DNA of 64,000 bases from an uncultured Spirochaetales bacterium. Lineage in GTDB: Bacteria > Spirochaetota > Spirochaetia > Sphaerochaetales > Sphaerochaetaceae. Shown one piece after another: positions 34,344 through 43,743 of this stretch (positions are counted from its first letter, which is position 1; each line of letters opens with the position of its first letter). The notes under the pieces are model-generated. The model was not told the DNA's origin. It made no database searches and saw nothing but the letters and a program-made list of their open reading frames with translations. The stretch spans positions 1-64,000 of the forward strand of contig CASDXQ010000003.1 of assembly GCA_949285145.1 (NCBI GenBank). Reading direction: 5' to 3'. Position numbers and translations under genes: made by a program.

Positions 34344-35386
34344 GTTTTCTTTCCCTCCCGTATGATGAGATAAAGGAAGAAAGGCGCTCCTATGAAACTT
34401 GTGAGTATTCCTATCGGTATCTCACTTGTGGTCAGGTTCCTTGAGACAGTGTCGACAAGCATGAGGAATGATGAACCCATGAGAATTGTCGCGGGAATTG
34501 TCTTCCTGTAATCGCATCCCATGCTCATGCGGACAAGATGGGGAATCACGAGGCCGATCCAGCCGATCATTCCTGCTGCTGCCGTTGATACGGCTGTCAT
34601 GAGCGTTGCACACACGACTGCTGTGAAGCGTATGGCTTTCGTGTTCACGCCGAGGCTCACGGCCTCTTCCTCTCCGAGAGTCATCACATTGAGATTCCAG
34701 CGTATCAGATACAGGACTATAGCCGGGAGTGTTATGAGAAGTGCGCATGCGCCAAGATCACTGTTTCTTGTCGAACTGAGAGAGCCTATGAGGTAGTATG
34801 TGATCTGGGGAAGGACATCATCCGTATCCGCAACAAGCTTTATGAAACTTAAAAGCGAATTGAAGAGGGAAGAAATCATTATCCCTGCCAGGACGAGCCC
34901 CAGTACCGGCTGTCCCGGTACACGGCGTGCTATCATGAGGACAATGAGCACTGCGGTTATTCCTCCCAGGAAGCTCATTGCAGATATGGAGAAATAGCCC
35001 ATGCCGGCGAGGATGCCAAGCGCGCTGCCTGCAGCGGCGCCCGAAGTGCTGCCAAGCACATCCGGCGACACCATCGGGTTCTGGAATATGCCCTGGTACA
35101 CAAGGCCTGAGAGCGACAGCCCGGCTCCTATGAATGCTCCTATGAGAACTCTCGGAAGTCTTATGTTGAATACCACAGTCTCTGCCTGTGATGACCATGT
35201 CTTCTCAAGCGGAATTATGCGTGAGAGAAGGATACGGATGAGGGTGATGGGATCCACCGGGTAACGGCCCAGTGCAAAGGAAATGAAAAATATGAAGATG
35301 AACAGAACGAGCAATACGGGCAGGACATACGGTCTGTCCTTCACTCTGAATTTTACTGTATTTTCCGTTTCCCTGCCTTTATGCAT
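34340..35386 (-). CDS. FecCD-family ABC transporter permease
   Basis: A 348-residue inner-membrane permease of the FecCD family, with RLPRVLIGAFIGAGLSLSG and the C-terminal GMIGWIGLVIPHLVRMSMG with DTVSRNLTTSEIPIGILTSFIGAPFF (first part of that segment). About nine to ten hydrophobic segments are seen. ATG 35386 is chosen: TATAGT on the minus strand ends 6 bases before it, and the upstream nine codons have no support. It is the first gene of the operon. Confidence 0.92.
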   Translation of the reverse strand: MHKGRETENTVKFRVKDRPYVLPVLLVLFIFIFFISFALGRYPVDPITLIRILLSRIIPLEKTWSSQAETVVFNIRLPRVLIGAFIGAGLSLSGLVYQGIFQNPMVSPDVLGSTSGAAAGSALGILAGMGYFSISAMSFLGGITAVLIVLMIARRVPGQPVLGLVLAGIMISSLFNSLLSFIKLVADTDDVLPQITYYLIGSLSSTRNSDLGACALLITLPAIVLYLIRWNLNVMTLGEEEAVSLGVNTKAIRFTAVVCATLMTAVSTAAAGMIGWIGLVIPHLVRMSMGCDYRKTIPATILMGSSFLMLVDTVSRNLTTSEIPIGILTSFIGAPFFLYLIIREGKKT

Positions 35387-35392
35387 GGCAAT

Positions 35393-35420
35393 ACTATAGC
35401 ACGGAAAACCCAATATTCAA
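35393..35420 (-). promoter_or_regulatory. Promoter of the FecCD operon (leaderless candidate)
   Basis: On the minus strand TTGAAT (35420-35415), a 16-base spacer and TATAGT (35398-35393), then 6 bases to the ATG. There is no room for a ribosome site. Confidence 0.6.
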
Positions 35421-35471
35421 ACAAAAATATAATGGAAAATACGCTGGCAGCATCCTTACAGGAAATGATAA

Positions 35472-36587
35472 TCAGCCGTATTCAGGATCGATCGTGAATT
35501 CAAACGAGAAATCAGGATAGTACAGCTTGAGCGCTTTTGTCAGCTTGTTTCTGAGGTTGACTGAATTCTTGACATTGAAGTCCACAACCACATCGAAGTG
35601 AACCATATGGGTGTCGAAGTGCACGTGGAATGCATGCAGGGAAAGCACATGATGACTTGTGGTCTTCATGATCTCAAGGACTTTTTCCTTCATTTCCCTC
35701 ACATCGGCGCGGTAGTCATTGACCGCATACATGCCGAATGTCATGTATATACCGAGCTGATCCATGATGTCTTTCGTGGTGTCGGTCATGGCATCGAATA
35801 TGTCCTCGGCATGTGTGTCTATCGGAACCTCGACATTGCATGTGCCAAGTGTCCTCTCCGGGCCGTAGTTGTGCAGCATTATATCATAGCCGCCTTTGAG
35901 AGGCGGATGCTTCTCGATGATCGATCTTATTTTCTCAACTGTCTCCTCGCCCGGTCTTTCTCCCATTATCGATGAGACAGTCTCATGCACAGATGAAAAA
36001 CCGCTGCAGAGTATGAAGAGGGAGACGATGATGCCGGCAATACCGTCAACAGGGAAGCTTGTGAGAGGGCTGAAGAGTGCGGATACAAGGGTGAGGAATG
36101 TGACAAGCACATCGCTGAGCGCATCCTTTCCCGTGGCGATGAGTGAGTCCGAATCGATTTTCCTTCCCTGTTTCGTGTTGAGTATGCTGAGAAAAATCTT
36201 TGCCGCGATGGATGCTGCTATTATCACATAGCCTGCAGAAGAAAGACTTACAGGAGAAGGGCTGCGTATCGCATCAACGGAAGAGGTGAGACACTGGAAA
36301 CCTGTGACGATAACGAGGAAGGAGACGATGAGTGCCGACAGGTATTCCATTCGTCCGTAGCCGAGGGGATGCTTTCTTGTGGGGCGCTTTTTGCCAAGCG
36401 AATAGAAAGTCATTGTGACAAGGCTGCTGACACAGTCTGCTGCGTTGTTCACGGCATCATTGATGATTGAAACCGAACCTGATACGAAACCTGTGATCAT
36501 CTTGAACACGACAAGAATGAGGTTGGTGATGATCCCGATCCCTGTGACTTTTGTGATGACAGCCTGTCTTTCCTCTGCTTTTATCAT
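35472..36587 (-). CDS. Cation diffusion facilitator family transporter
   Basis: A 371-residue CDF metal/proton antiporter. Metal-site residues are in SIINDAVNNAADCVSS (TM2, the usual HxxxD replaced by NDxxxNxxD) and in TM5, DALSDVLVTF. A cytoplasmic domain with several histidines follows. The N/D pattern in TM2 suggests a manganese or iron exporter rather than classical zinc, which is inference. TATCAT ends 8 bases before the ATG, without a ribosome site. Confidence 0.9.
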   Translation of the reverse strand: MIKAEERQAVITKVTGIGIITNLILVVFKMITGFVSGSVSIINDAVNNAADCVSSLVTMTFYSLGKKRPTRKHPLGYGRMEYLSALIVSFLVIVTGFQCLTSSVDAIRSPSPVSLSSAGYVIIAASIAAKIFLSILNTKQGRKIDSDSLIATGKDALSDVLVTFLTLVSALFSPLTSFPVDGIAGIIVSLFILCSGFSSVHETVSSIMGERPGEETVEKIRSIIEKHPPLKGGYDIMLHNYGPERTLGTCNVEVPIDTHAEDIFDAMTDTTKDIMDQLGIYMTFGMYAVNDYRADVREMKEKVLEIMKTTSHHVLSLHAFHVHFDTHMVHFDVVVDFNVKNSVNLRNKLTKALKLYYPDFSFEFTIDPEYG

Positions 36588-36620
36588 ATTCGCGTATGAT
36601 AAGCCGCAGGCAATGGCGCG

Positions 36621-37565
36621 TCAATTGAGAAATGAGGAAATTGCGGAATAATATTTTGTGAGCACTTCAGAAGGCGAGGATATGATTTCATGTTTTGTTC
36701 CCGGCATTCTGACAAGAGTGCACCTGCCGCTGCATGATGCGAAGTGTTCAATGCTCTGGTTGTCAACCATGTTGTCTTTATCGGCCTCGAAAACAAGAAC
36801 GGGGATGCATATCTTTTCTGCATTTTTCATGACATCACGGCATGCATCAAAAGCGCAATTCACCCATCCGTATGTCGGATTTGACATCTTCAGCAAAACA
36901 TTGCTGTCTCTCACCGAGGTGTAGTAAATCCATCTTTCGCGGCTTGTTGAGCAGGAGTTCTCGAATTTCTCTTTTCCGGAAAATACTGTCACCGGTTCTT
37001 CAGCCCTGCCCAGAGCGCACATCAGCCTTGCTGCGCTGTGTGCCATGAACCCTGTGATTCCCTTCAGCCTGAGCGAGAGCATGGGGGATGAGAGTATGAG
37101 CTTTGAATACACTCCGGGATGCATCTCTTCGAAAAGAGCTGCGATGCAGCCTCCCATGCTGTGTCCGTAAAGATACACAGGCAGTTCCCCTGAATGAGGA
37201 ACGGCAACTTCCTGCGTTATTGAAAGGAGATCCTTCAGATAGGTATTGAAATCATCTATATGGATGCTGGTGCTCTCTTCCGTCACCCTCACGCTTCTGC
37301 CATGTCCGCGGTGCTCGTAGATCAGGCAGTTATACCCCAGACGAACCATGTAGTATATGAACTCTCTGTACTTATACATTCCTTCTGAGAAGCCATGGAC
37401 GATGACCAGCGTGCCTTTGGCAACGTCACTTGTATGCATTGAGTAGTATAGTCCGCCTGTCGTATAGCCTTTCTTCTGGCGCGAACTCAGATACGGCAGC
37501 ACCTTCCTTGCGATTCCTGCCTGAAATTCTCCGTCGTTGAATATAAGATCCTGAATGTCATCCAT
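36621..37565 (-). CDS. Alpha/beta hydrolase, monoacylglycerol-lipase-like
   Basis: A 314-residue serine hydrolase of the Hydrolase_4 type. The oxyanion region is VIVHGFSEG, the acid region EHRGHGRS, the nucleophile elbow is GHSMGGC, and the late residues are EADKDNMVD (Asp) and GTKHEI (His). It probably cleaves lysophospholipids or monoglycerides. ATG 37565 is preferred over upstream in-frame starts because AGAGGT lies before it. No signal peptide is seen, so it is cytoplasmic. Confidence 0.85.
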   Translation of the reverse strand: MDDIQDLIFNDGEFQAGIARKVLPYLSSRQKKGYTTGGLYYSMHTSDVAKGTLVIVHGFSEGMYKYREFIYYMVRLGYNCLIYEHRGHGRSVRVTEESTSIHIDDFNTYLKDLLSITQEVAVPHSGELPVYLYGHSMGGCIAALFEEMHPGVYSKLILSSPMLSLRLKGITGFMAHSAARLMCALGRAEEPVTVFSGKEKFENSCSTSRERWIYYTSVRDSNVLLKMSNPTYGWVNCAFDACRDVMKNAEKICIPVLVFEADKDNMVDNQSIEHFASCSGRCTLVRMPGTKHEIISSPSEVLTKYYSAISSFLN

Positions 37566-37679
37566 AATTTTACCTCTGATTCTAACAGAAAAGCACGCTG
37601 CAGACAATGAAATCAGCATCCATGGTGGGGACTTTTGTCTTCCGATGTGCAATAATGGAATATATTCAGGAGGAATGTT

Positions 37680-38951
37680 ATGGATAAAGCATTGGAGTAT
37701 CATTGCATGAACGGCGTGCCCGGCAAGGTGAGCGTTGTGCCGACAAAGCCCTGCATGAGTGCGGAAGATCTTTCATATGCATACACACCGGGTGTGGCGA
37801 AACCCGTTCTTGAAATCGAGAAAGACAAGGCTAATGCATACAGATACACTTCAAAGGGGAATCTTGTTGCCGTTATCTCAAACGGAACGGCGATTCTCGG
37901 GCTGGGGGACCGCGGCGCACTGGCAAGCAAGCCCGTAATGGAAGGAAAAGGAGTTCTTTTCAAGAGGTTTGCCGACATTGATGTGTTCGACATCGAGATA
38001 AACGAGAAGGATCCCGACAAGCTGATAGAAATCATAAAGGCTGTTTCTCCTTCATTCGGAGGCATCAATCTTGAGGACATAAAGGGACCGGAATGTTTCT
38101 ATATTGAGAGAGAGCTGATAAAGCAGTGCGACATTCCTGTCTTCCACGACGACCAGCACGGCACTGCGATCATTGCGACTGCAGGTCTCATGAATGCCCT
38201 TGATATAGCCGGTAAGGATATTTCAAAGGTGAAAGTTGTCGTCAACGGTGCCGGTGCTGCGGGAATTTCCTGTTCCAGGATGTTCATTGCGGCAGGTGTG
38301 AGGAAGGAGAATCTCACTCTTTGCGACAGCCGCGGTGTGATTTACAGCGGCAGGGAAGGCCTTACGCCCGAGAAGGCCCGGTTCGCCCGCGATACGGCTG
38401 AGCGTACTCTTGAGGATGCAATGAAAGGCGCCGATGTGTTCATGGGCCTTTCCGTTGCAGACTGTGTCTCATCAGAAATGCTGCTTTCAATGGAAGCTGA
38501 TCCTGTGGTGTTTGCAATGGCTAATCCGAACCCCGAGATCACATATGAGAAGGCAAAGGCCACACGCAGTGATGTAATAATGGCAACCGGCAGAAGCGAT
38601 TACCCCAATCAGATAAACAATGTGCTCGGTTTCCCGTTCATCTTCCGCGGTGCCCTTGATGTACGTGCGTCAAAGATAACGGAGAATATGAAGATGGCCG
38701 CTGCCGTTGCACTGAGGGATCTTGCAAGGAAGGAAGTTCCCGAAAGTGTCAGCAAGGCATACAACGGACAGCATTTCTCATTCGGCCGTGACTATATCGT
38801 TCCAAAACCGTTTGATCCGAGGGTGATTGAGGAAGAGGCCGTTGCAGTTGCAAAGGCTGCGGTGGAAGACGGTGTGGCAATGTGTCCCATTGAAGACTGG
38901 GATGCCTACCGTGCCTCACTCAGAGAGAGAATGGCGAAATACTGGAAGTGA
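37680..38951 (+). CDS. NAD(P)-dependent malic enzyme
   Basis: A 423-residue short-form malic enzyme, malate to pyruvate and CO2. It shows [24 protein letters not shown]-like [25 protein letters not shown] (metal and catalytic site), FHDDQHGTA and the nucleotide fold [12 protein letters not shown]. The phosphotransacetylase-like extension of MaeB is absent. AGGAGG upstream supports ATG 37680. Confidence 0.95.
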   Translation: MDKALEYHCMNGVPGKVSVVPTKPCMSAEDLSYAYTPGVAKPVLEIEKDKANAYRYTSKGNLVAVISNGTAILGLGDRGALASKPVMEGKGVLFKRFADIDVFDIEINEKDPDKLIEIIKAVSPSFGGINLEDIKGPECFYIERELIKQCDIPVFHDDQHGTAIIATAGLMNALDIAGKDISKVKVVVNGAGAAGISCSRMFIAAGVRKENLTLCDSRGVIYSGREGLTPEKARFARDTAERTLEDAMKGADVFMGLSVADCVSSEMLLSMEADPVVFAMANPNPEITYEKAKATRSDVIMATGRSDYPNQINNVLGFPFIFRGALDVRASKITENMKMAAAVALRDLARKEVPESVSKAYNGQHFSFGRDYIVPKPFDPRVIEEEAVAVAKAAVEDGVAMCPIEDWDAYRASLRERMAKYWK

Positions 38952-38957
38952 ATCTTG

Positions 38958-38988
38958 AAAAAGAAAAAGCCGGAGAAACTCTCCGGCT
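38958..38988 (-). terminator. Terminator of tRNA-Arg (also after the malic enzyme gene)
   Basis: AGCCGGAG (38968-38975) pairs with CTCCGGCT (38981-38988). On the minus strand it is followed by TTTTTCTTTTTC, so it mainly serves the tRNA. Confidence 0.8.
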
Positions 38989-38990
38989 CA

Positions 38991-39064
38991 TATGCCCTGT
39001 TGGATTCGAACCAACCACCTGCTGCTTAGAAGGCAGCTGCTCTATCCAGGTGAGCTAAGGGCAC
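38991..39064 (-). tRNA. tRNA-Arg (anticodon TCT)
   Basis: On the minus strand a full cloverleaf folds. The acceptor GTGCCCT pairs with AGGGCAT (one G-T pair). The anticodon stem GCTGC/GCAGC holds the loop CTTCTAA with TCT, and the T-loop is TTCGAAT. CCA is not encoded. Confidence 0.93.
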
Positions 39065-39178
39065 ATTGTCATCATCAGTTTCCTGACGACACTTGCTGGA
39101 TATTACACGAAAGAAAAATATTGTTCAAGAGGGTTGTGAAAATTAGAGGCAGAGCCGGCCTCATGCTGTACTGTTTTT

Positions 39179-39673
39179 TCACTCGTTGATTTCAATCATT
39201 TCAAGCAGCTTCTGTGCCGCCTCTATGGGAAAACCCTGAGGAGGGGATGAAAGAATCTCCTCGAGCAGCTCATGGGTGTTGCGTGACTGAGGGAGCATGA
39301 AGCCGGCCTCCCTCATTATATCTTCAGCGACAAGTCTTGAGGAAAGGGCTATTGCCGCAAGCAGTTTTTTCTCTCCCGGTCTGTCCGTTTTCCTTGCGAG
39401 CTGACGGGCAATCCTCTCACTTCTGCATCTGTTTCCAGCAAGGGATGTGAGAATGCTCTTCACATCATCATTCTTCTTCTGCTGAGGAGGATACTGGGTG
39501 ACCACCATGCTGATTGCCCCGCTCGGGCAGGCTGTCGCACACTCGCCGCATCCGATGCACTTGTCCGTATCTATTATGCTGTTCTCTGTATCGGTCGCTC
39601 CGGTAGGGCAGACATAAAGGCACAGACAGTCCTTTGTGCAGAGCCTGAGATTCCTGACTGCGTTTCTCTTCAT
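39179..39673 (-). CDS. 4Fe-4S ferredoxin-like protein
   Basis: A 164-residue electron-transfer protein. The N-terminal 60 residues hold a typical cluster motif CIGCGECATACPSGA and a less regular one, CTKDCLCLYVCPTGA. The remaining 100 residues are helical and without recognised domain. It overlaps the rubredoxin-like gene by four bases and is translated after it, so the two likely exchange electrons. Confidence 0.85.
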   Translation of the reverse strand: MKRNAVRNLRLCTKDCLCLYVCPTGATDTENSIIDTDKCIGCGECATACPSGAISMVVTQYPPQQKKNDDVKSILTSLAGNRCRSERIARQLARKTDRPGEKKLLAAIALSSRLVAEDIMREAGFMLPQSRNTHELLEEILSSPPQGFPIEAAQKLLEMIEINE

Positions 39674-40320
39674 ATCTCACCTCCGTCAACACTTTTGAAT
39701 TTCCAGGAAGGAACCTTGCATACAGGACACAGTTCAGGCGGTTTCCTGCCGATATAGACAAACCCGCATACCGTGCACAGCCACACCTCGCTTTCCTTCA
39801 GCAGTTCTTCTCCTCCCTTTCTGTACTGCGAGAGCAGGGAACGTGCGATTCTCGTCACTTTCTCACCCCATGTGCAGATCCTCAGCGCCCCTCTGTCCCT
39901 GTTTTCCTCTGCTGTTTTCCTTGCTGCGGGGTAGGTTTGTGAAATATCCTGTCCGATAAGAGCGTCAAGAGTTTCAGACGATGCATCTGTGTCATTGTCT
40001 GAAAGCGAAGTGTAGAAAGCCGCGATCTTTGCAAACAGCCGGGCTTCCTCGGCTCTGTACTGTTTCTCGCATCCTCTTGCCAGATTTGAGAAAATGGCGG
40101 CAAGCACACCGTCTGAAAGCTTTGTCTCCCCCTGTCCCTGTTCAGTGCTTTCATTTTCCCTGCCGTCGTATTCCCGCTCCTTCTTCTCCTCAAGCGGATC
40201 GAACATGGCCTTTTCTGCACCGCAGCGCGGGCATGTCCACTGTGGCGGAAGGGAAGAGAAGGAAACTTTCTCTGTCTCTTCGTCATGGACGTAGCCGCAT
40301 ACTGTACATATGTATTTCAT
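39670..40320 (-). CDS. Double-rubredoxin protein with helical middle (rubrerythrin-related)
   Basis: A 216-residue protein with a rubredoxin-like iron site at each end: CTVCGYVHDEE with CPRCGAEKA at residues 5-40, and CTVCGFVYIGRKPPELCPVC near residues 185-205. The middle has an E-rich helical part (YRAEEARLFAKIAAFY) that may be a decayed rubrerythrin diiron bundle. A role in peroxide or oxygen defence of an anaerobe is likely. GAGGAG selects ATG 40320 rather than GTG 40326. Confidence 0.8.
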   Translation of the reverse strand: MKYICTVCGYVHDEETEKVSFSSLPPQWTCPRCGAEKAMFDPLEEKKEREYDGRENESTEQGQGETKLSDGVLAAIFSNLARGCEKQYRAEEARLFAKIAAFYTSLSDNDTDASSETLDALIGQDISQTYPAARKTAEENRDRGALRICTWGEKVTRIARSLLSQYRKGGEELLKESEVWLCTVCGFVYIGRKPPELCPVCKVPSWKFKSVDGGEI

Positions 40321-40573
40321 CGGCACTCCTCTTTTCCCTCTAGACTAGCATCAGTTGCCGGATTCAGATAATTTTTCTTTGTGACAATCCGACACATAAT
40401 GGCGGAAGCATGCATTCTTTCAGATGCATCTGTTTTCAAATAAAGAATATATAATGAATAGAAACATGAAATTGCGATAAGAATCTTTATTTTGGCCGAT
40501 ACCTGTTATTATCTATTCTTTATTGTGAAAAGACGGTAAAATCGAAGTAAAATAATTGTAACAAGTAGGTAAC

Positions 40574-41626
40574 ATGGACGTATCATTTTCGTATTTCGTT
40601 TCTGAAATCATGTCATCGCCGATACTTCTGGTGTCGGTTGTGCTCACGCTTTCAGTAATTTTCGTCAACGGCTGGACCGATGCACCTAATGCTATTGCCA
40701 CATGTATAACCACACGCTGTCTGTCAACGCGCAAGGCCATAATAATGAGCGCGGTGTTCAATTTCCTTGGCGTATTCATCATGACACATATAAACGCGAG
40801 TGTTGCATCAACCATTTCAAACATGGTCGACTTCGGGGGAGATACGGAAACGGCGCTGGTAGCGCTTTCCGCCTCCCTTTTTTCTATTGTGGTGTATTCG
40901 ACCGGAGCATCATACCTGGGAATCCCCACAAGCGAGAGCCACAGTCTCATAGCCGGTCTGACGGGAGCTGCGATCGCTACTCACAACAGTCTTGAAGGTG
41001 TCAACTTCGCTGAATGGGTAAAGGTCATATACGGTCTTTTCGCATCTCTTTTCCTCGGTTTCGTGATCGGCTACGTGATCTGCAAGCTGATCGGATTCAT
41101 CTTCCGCTGGATGGACCGCAGGAAGGCCAACACATTCTTCACTTACACCCAGATCGGGGGAGCTGCGGCAATGAGCTTCATGCACGGAGCTCAGGACGGA
41201 CAGAAGTTCATAGGCGTTCTTTTCCTTGCCGTCGCTTTCTCAAACGGACAGACAAGCGTGGAGGGCATGCTCATCCCGGCATGGCTCATGATGCTGTGCT
41301 CCGTCGTCATGGGTGTGGGCACCAGCGTCGGCGGTGAGAAAATCATAAAGAGTGTCGGAATGGACATGGTGAAGCTTGAGAAGTATCAGGGGACATGTGC
41401 CGACATAGCCGCATCGCTGTGTCTTCTGCTGTCTTCGCTTTTCGGCATTCCGGTTTCCACGACACATACAAAGACCAGTGCCATCATGGGAGTTGGCGCA
41501 TCCAGAAGGCTTTCAGCCATAAACTTCTCCGTCGTGAAGGACATGGTGCTCACCTGGATATTCACATTCCCGGGCTGCGGTCTCATAAGCTTCATAATGG
41601 CAAAGCTTTTCATGCTTATTTTCTAA
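40574..41626 (+). CDS. pit: Inorganic phosphate transporter, Pit family
   Basis: A 350-residue membrane symporter. Each half carries the family signature: NGWTDAPNAIATCITT near residue 35 and GAQDGQKFIGVLFLA near residue 200. Low-affinity phosphate uptake coupled to cations is expected. The 252-base region upstream is AT-rich, holds the divergent promoters of this gene and the rubredoxin gene, and contains no coding feature; clear -35/-10 pairs were not found. Confidence 0.93.
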   Translation: MDVSFSYFVSEIMSSPILLVSVVLTLSVIFVNGWTDAPNAIATCITTRCLSTRKAIIMSAVFNFLGVFIMTHINASVASTISNMVDFGGDTETALVALSASLFSIVVYSTGASYLGIPTSESHSLIAGLTGAAIATHNSLEGVNFAEWVKVIYGLFASLFLGFVIGYVICKLIGFIFRWMDRRKANTFFTYTQIGGAAAMSFMHGAQDGQKFIGVLFLAVAFSNGQTSVEGMLIPAWLMMLCSVVMGVGTSVGGEKIIKSVGMDMVKLEKYQGTCADIAASLCLLLSSLFGIPVSTTHTKTSAIMGVGASRRLSAINFSVVKDMVLTWIFTFPGCGLISFIMAKLFMLIF

Positions 41627-41639
41627 GGAGGACTCAATA

Positions 41640-42260
41640 ATGAAAAAACAGGATCAGTTCTATTTCGATAATTTCGTTGAATGCACGGATTGTGCTCTCA
41701 GGGCCGCAAGACTTCTTCAGGACACAATGAAGAATTTCGATCCCGCAAAGATAAAGGAAGACATGGACAAGATGCATGACATAGAGCATGAGGCCGATAC
41801 GAAAAAGCATGAGATGCTTGCCGTGCTCATGAAAGCCTTTATGACTCCGATTGAAAGAGAGGACATCATGCTGCTCTCTTCCTGTCTTGACGAGGTTACC
41901 GACAAGATTGAGGATGTCGTGCTCCGCATGTACTGCAACAACATCCATGACATCCTGCCTGCCGCAATCGATATGGCAAGGATTGTCGTCGACAGCTGCG
42001 AGGAGATGGTCATCCTGCTCGAAGAGTTCAAGAACTTCAAGAAGAGCAAGTCAATCCATGAACACATCATCAGGATAAACACACTCGAGGAAGATGCCGA
42101 CCGCCTGTTCATCCAGGCCATGAGGGAACTGCATGAACATGAGGATGATCCCATCAGTATGATCAAGTGGAGAGAGATTTACTTCTATCTTGAAAAATGC
42201 ACCGATGCCACAGAGCACGTGGCGGATGTTGTTGAAAGAGTCATAATGACCAACAGCTGA
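41640..42260 (+). CDS. DUF47 (PhoU-like) partner of Pit
   Basis: A 206-residue all-helical cytoplasmic protein of the DUF47/PhoU-like family, with KMHDIEHEADTKKHEML and IEREDIMLLSSCLDEVTDKIED, which bind metal clusters in relatives. It is 13 bases downstream of pit with AAGGAGG before the ATG, the common pit-DUF47 pair in which it regulates the transporter. Confidence 0.93.
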   Translation: MKKQDQFYFDNFVECTDCALRAARLLQDTMKNFDPAKIKEDMDKMHDIEHEADTKKHEMLAVLMKAFMTPIEREDIMLLSSCLDEVTDKIEDVVLRMYCNNIHDILPAAIDMARIVVDSCEEMVILLEEFKNFKKSKSIHEHIIRINTLEEDADRLFIQAMRELHEHEDDPISMIKWREIYFYLEKCTDATEHVADVVERVIMTNS

Positions 42261-42283
42261 GAAAAGTCCTGTTAATAAAAAGC

Positions 42284-42312
42284 AGCGGCACCTTTTCAGG
42301 TGCCGTCATTGT
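42284..42312. terminator. Terminator between the DUF47 gene and the convergent small gene
   Basis: CGGCACC (42286-42292) pairs with GGTGCCG (42299-42305) around TTTTCA. Confidence 0.75.
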
Positions 42313-42314
42313 CT

Positions 42315-42593
42315 TCAGTCAGTTGCCGTGGTTCCTTCCCATGCAAGGTTGCCGTCCTTGTCGGTATAGGTATAGGCGATGGCATGGTAGACGACAGGAT
42401 CCTTGTCCTTCCAGCTTCTGTAGGCAGCGCTTACACCGGAAGCCATTCCTCTGTTGTTATTGTAGTCCTTGCCTTTGTCGGCAAGAATCGTCCTCAGTGC
42501 ACCCAGTGAGATCCTGATCTTCTTTGAGTAAAGCGCGATTGCCAGCTCACCTATGAAGTCATATACATCTTCGGTATTGCGAAAATCAGCCAT
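42315..42593 (-). CDS. Small conserved-looking protein of unknown function
   Basis: A 92-residue protein I do not recognise. It is mixed helix, with LRTILADKGKDYNNNRGMAS and a tyrosine-rich end (VVYHAIAYTYTDKDGNLAWE). AAGGAGG before the ATG on the minus strand is strong, so it is expressed. No signal peptide or membrane segment. Confidence 0.7.
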   Translation of the reverse strand: MADFRNTEDVYDFIGELAIALYSKKIRISLGALRTILADKGKDYNNNRGMASGVSAAYRSWKDKDPVVYHAIAYTYTDKDGNLAWEGTTATD

Positions 42594-42661
42594 TTGTTTC
42601 CTCCTTTTTTCTCTTTTGCTAATTTAAAGATAGATTGCATCCTCTCTTTTTTCAAGGAAAA

Positions 42662-43465
42662 TCATGAAAGGGGAACATAATTTCCCGTACCGGGGATGTC
42701 CGATATTATTTCATAGCGGTATACTGTTTCCACATTGCTGCTGGAAAATGTCTTCCCGAGTGAAATATAGCCCACTGCTGACAAAGGCGTCCGCGCATCC
42801 CCGCTTGCTATGATGTTCAGCCTGATGTCAGATGTATTGTAGTCTTTTCTGTCATCTTTTCTGTTTATGTTGTAGTCATAGCTGAGAATTTCAAATGTCG
42901 AATATATTCCTATCCGCACAGAAGTGTTGTTCTCAATATTGAATTTAACGCCCATATCCCAGTCAAGGGCAAGCAATGTATCATAACTCGTGCTTTCATA
43001 TGTGCCGGAGGAATCTGCGAGCATCATTACGTGCTCTTCTATTTTGAAACCGATTCCCGCATAGGCATCAAATGCAGGAGAGAAAACATATCTTACGGCA
43101 GGTCCTAGAATGAGCGTGAAACGGAATTCCGTCGAAGGATATGTTTCATCTCCGGCTGTTATCCCGGTATCTCCGTTCTCGTCCGAAGCATCTATCTTGT
43201 CATCCTGCCATATGCTTCCGATTGTTGCCAGCGGTGCCTGAAGACCGATTCTGACGAAAAGTCCGTTTGTCCGGCTGTTGCCGATAAAGCCGAAACCAGT
43301 GTAGTCAAGACCGAATGTTGAACTGTCCATTATTGCGAGTGACTGCGATACGGTTTTATAGAACGTGAAATCATAGTCCGAAAAAACAGATGCACAGAAA
43401 AGGCATTCCGTGCCGAGGATCATAATTGTAATCATGATGAGTACTGCTTTTCTTGGACTGGACAT
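42662..43465 (-). CDS. Putative outer-membrane beta-barrel protein
   Basis: A 267-residue protein with a signal peptide (residues 1-25, MSSPRKAVLIMITIMIL start) and alternating hydrophobic/polar strands through the mature part, e.g. FRFTLILGPAVRYVFSPAFD and AYAGIGFKIE. No close family recognised. ATG 43465 stands seven bases after a perfect TATAAT on the minus strand with no ribosome site; an upstream in-frame ATG would destroy the signal peptide. Confidence 0.75.
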   Translation of the reverse strand: MSSPRKAVLIMITIMILGTECLFCASVFSDYDFTFYKTVSQSLAIMDSSTFGLDYTGFGFIGNSRTNGLFVRIGLQAPLATIGSIWQDDKIDASDENGDTGITAGDETYPSTEFRFTLILGPAVRYVFSPAFDAYAGIGFKIEEHVMMLADSSGTYESTSYDTLLALDWDMGVKFNIENNTSVRIGIYSTFEILSYDYNINRKDDRKDYNTSDIRLNIIASGDARTPLSAVGYISLGKTFSSSNVETVYRYEIISDIPGTGNYVPLS

Positions 43466-43472
43466 ATTTGAA

Positions 43473-43478
43473 ATTATA
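43473..43478 (-). promoter_or_regulatory. -10 element of the barrel gene (leaderless candidate)
   Basis: TATAAT on the minus strand, seven bases before the ATG at 43465. Confidence 0.5.
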
Positions 43479-43525
43479 GAAAAGGATACAGTCATGGGCA
43501 AGCGGAAGCGCCCGTATGAATGCCG

Positions 43526-43552
43526 ATAAAAAAAACTCTCCGATCCGGAGAG
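43526..43552 (-). terminator. Terminator of tRNA-Pro
   Basis: On the minus strand CTCTCCG, a 3-base loop and CGGAGAG are followed by eight T. Confidence 0.88.
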
Positions 43553-43578
43553 CCTGCATGCGTATCTGCGAAATGTAT

Positions 43579-43651
43579 TCGGGATGAATGGACTCGAACC
43601 ATCGATATTCTGCTCCCAAAGCAGACGCCATAGCCGCTAGGCGACATCCCG
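43579..43651 (-). tRNA. tRNA-Pro (anticodon TGG)
   Basis: On the minus strand the acceptor CGGGATG pairs with CATCCCG, with C1-G72 as usual for bacterial tRNA-Pro. The anticodon stem TCTGC/GCAGA holds TTTGGGA with TGG, and the T-loop is TTCGAGT. CCA is not encoded. Confidence 0.93.
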
Positions 43652-43743
43652 ATGCCTTAAAGCACAAGCGGTATTGTTGCCCAAGATGTGAAAAGAGTCA
43701 AGAGAGATTTCACAAATACTTCAAAATTGTTAGACTGGTGTGC

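Noticed and set aside
40439-40524. Inverted repeat AATAAAGAAT / ATTCTTTATT upstream of pit
   Set aside because: Ten-base arms 66 bases apart in very AT-rich DNA are not convincing as a hairpin or operator.
38991-43651. tRNA genes as integration sites for a mobile element
   Set aside because: No integrase, no repeat of the tRNA 3' end and no foreign-looking genes next to either tRNA.
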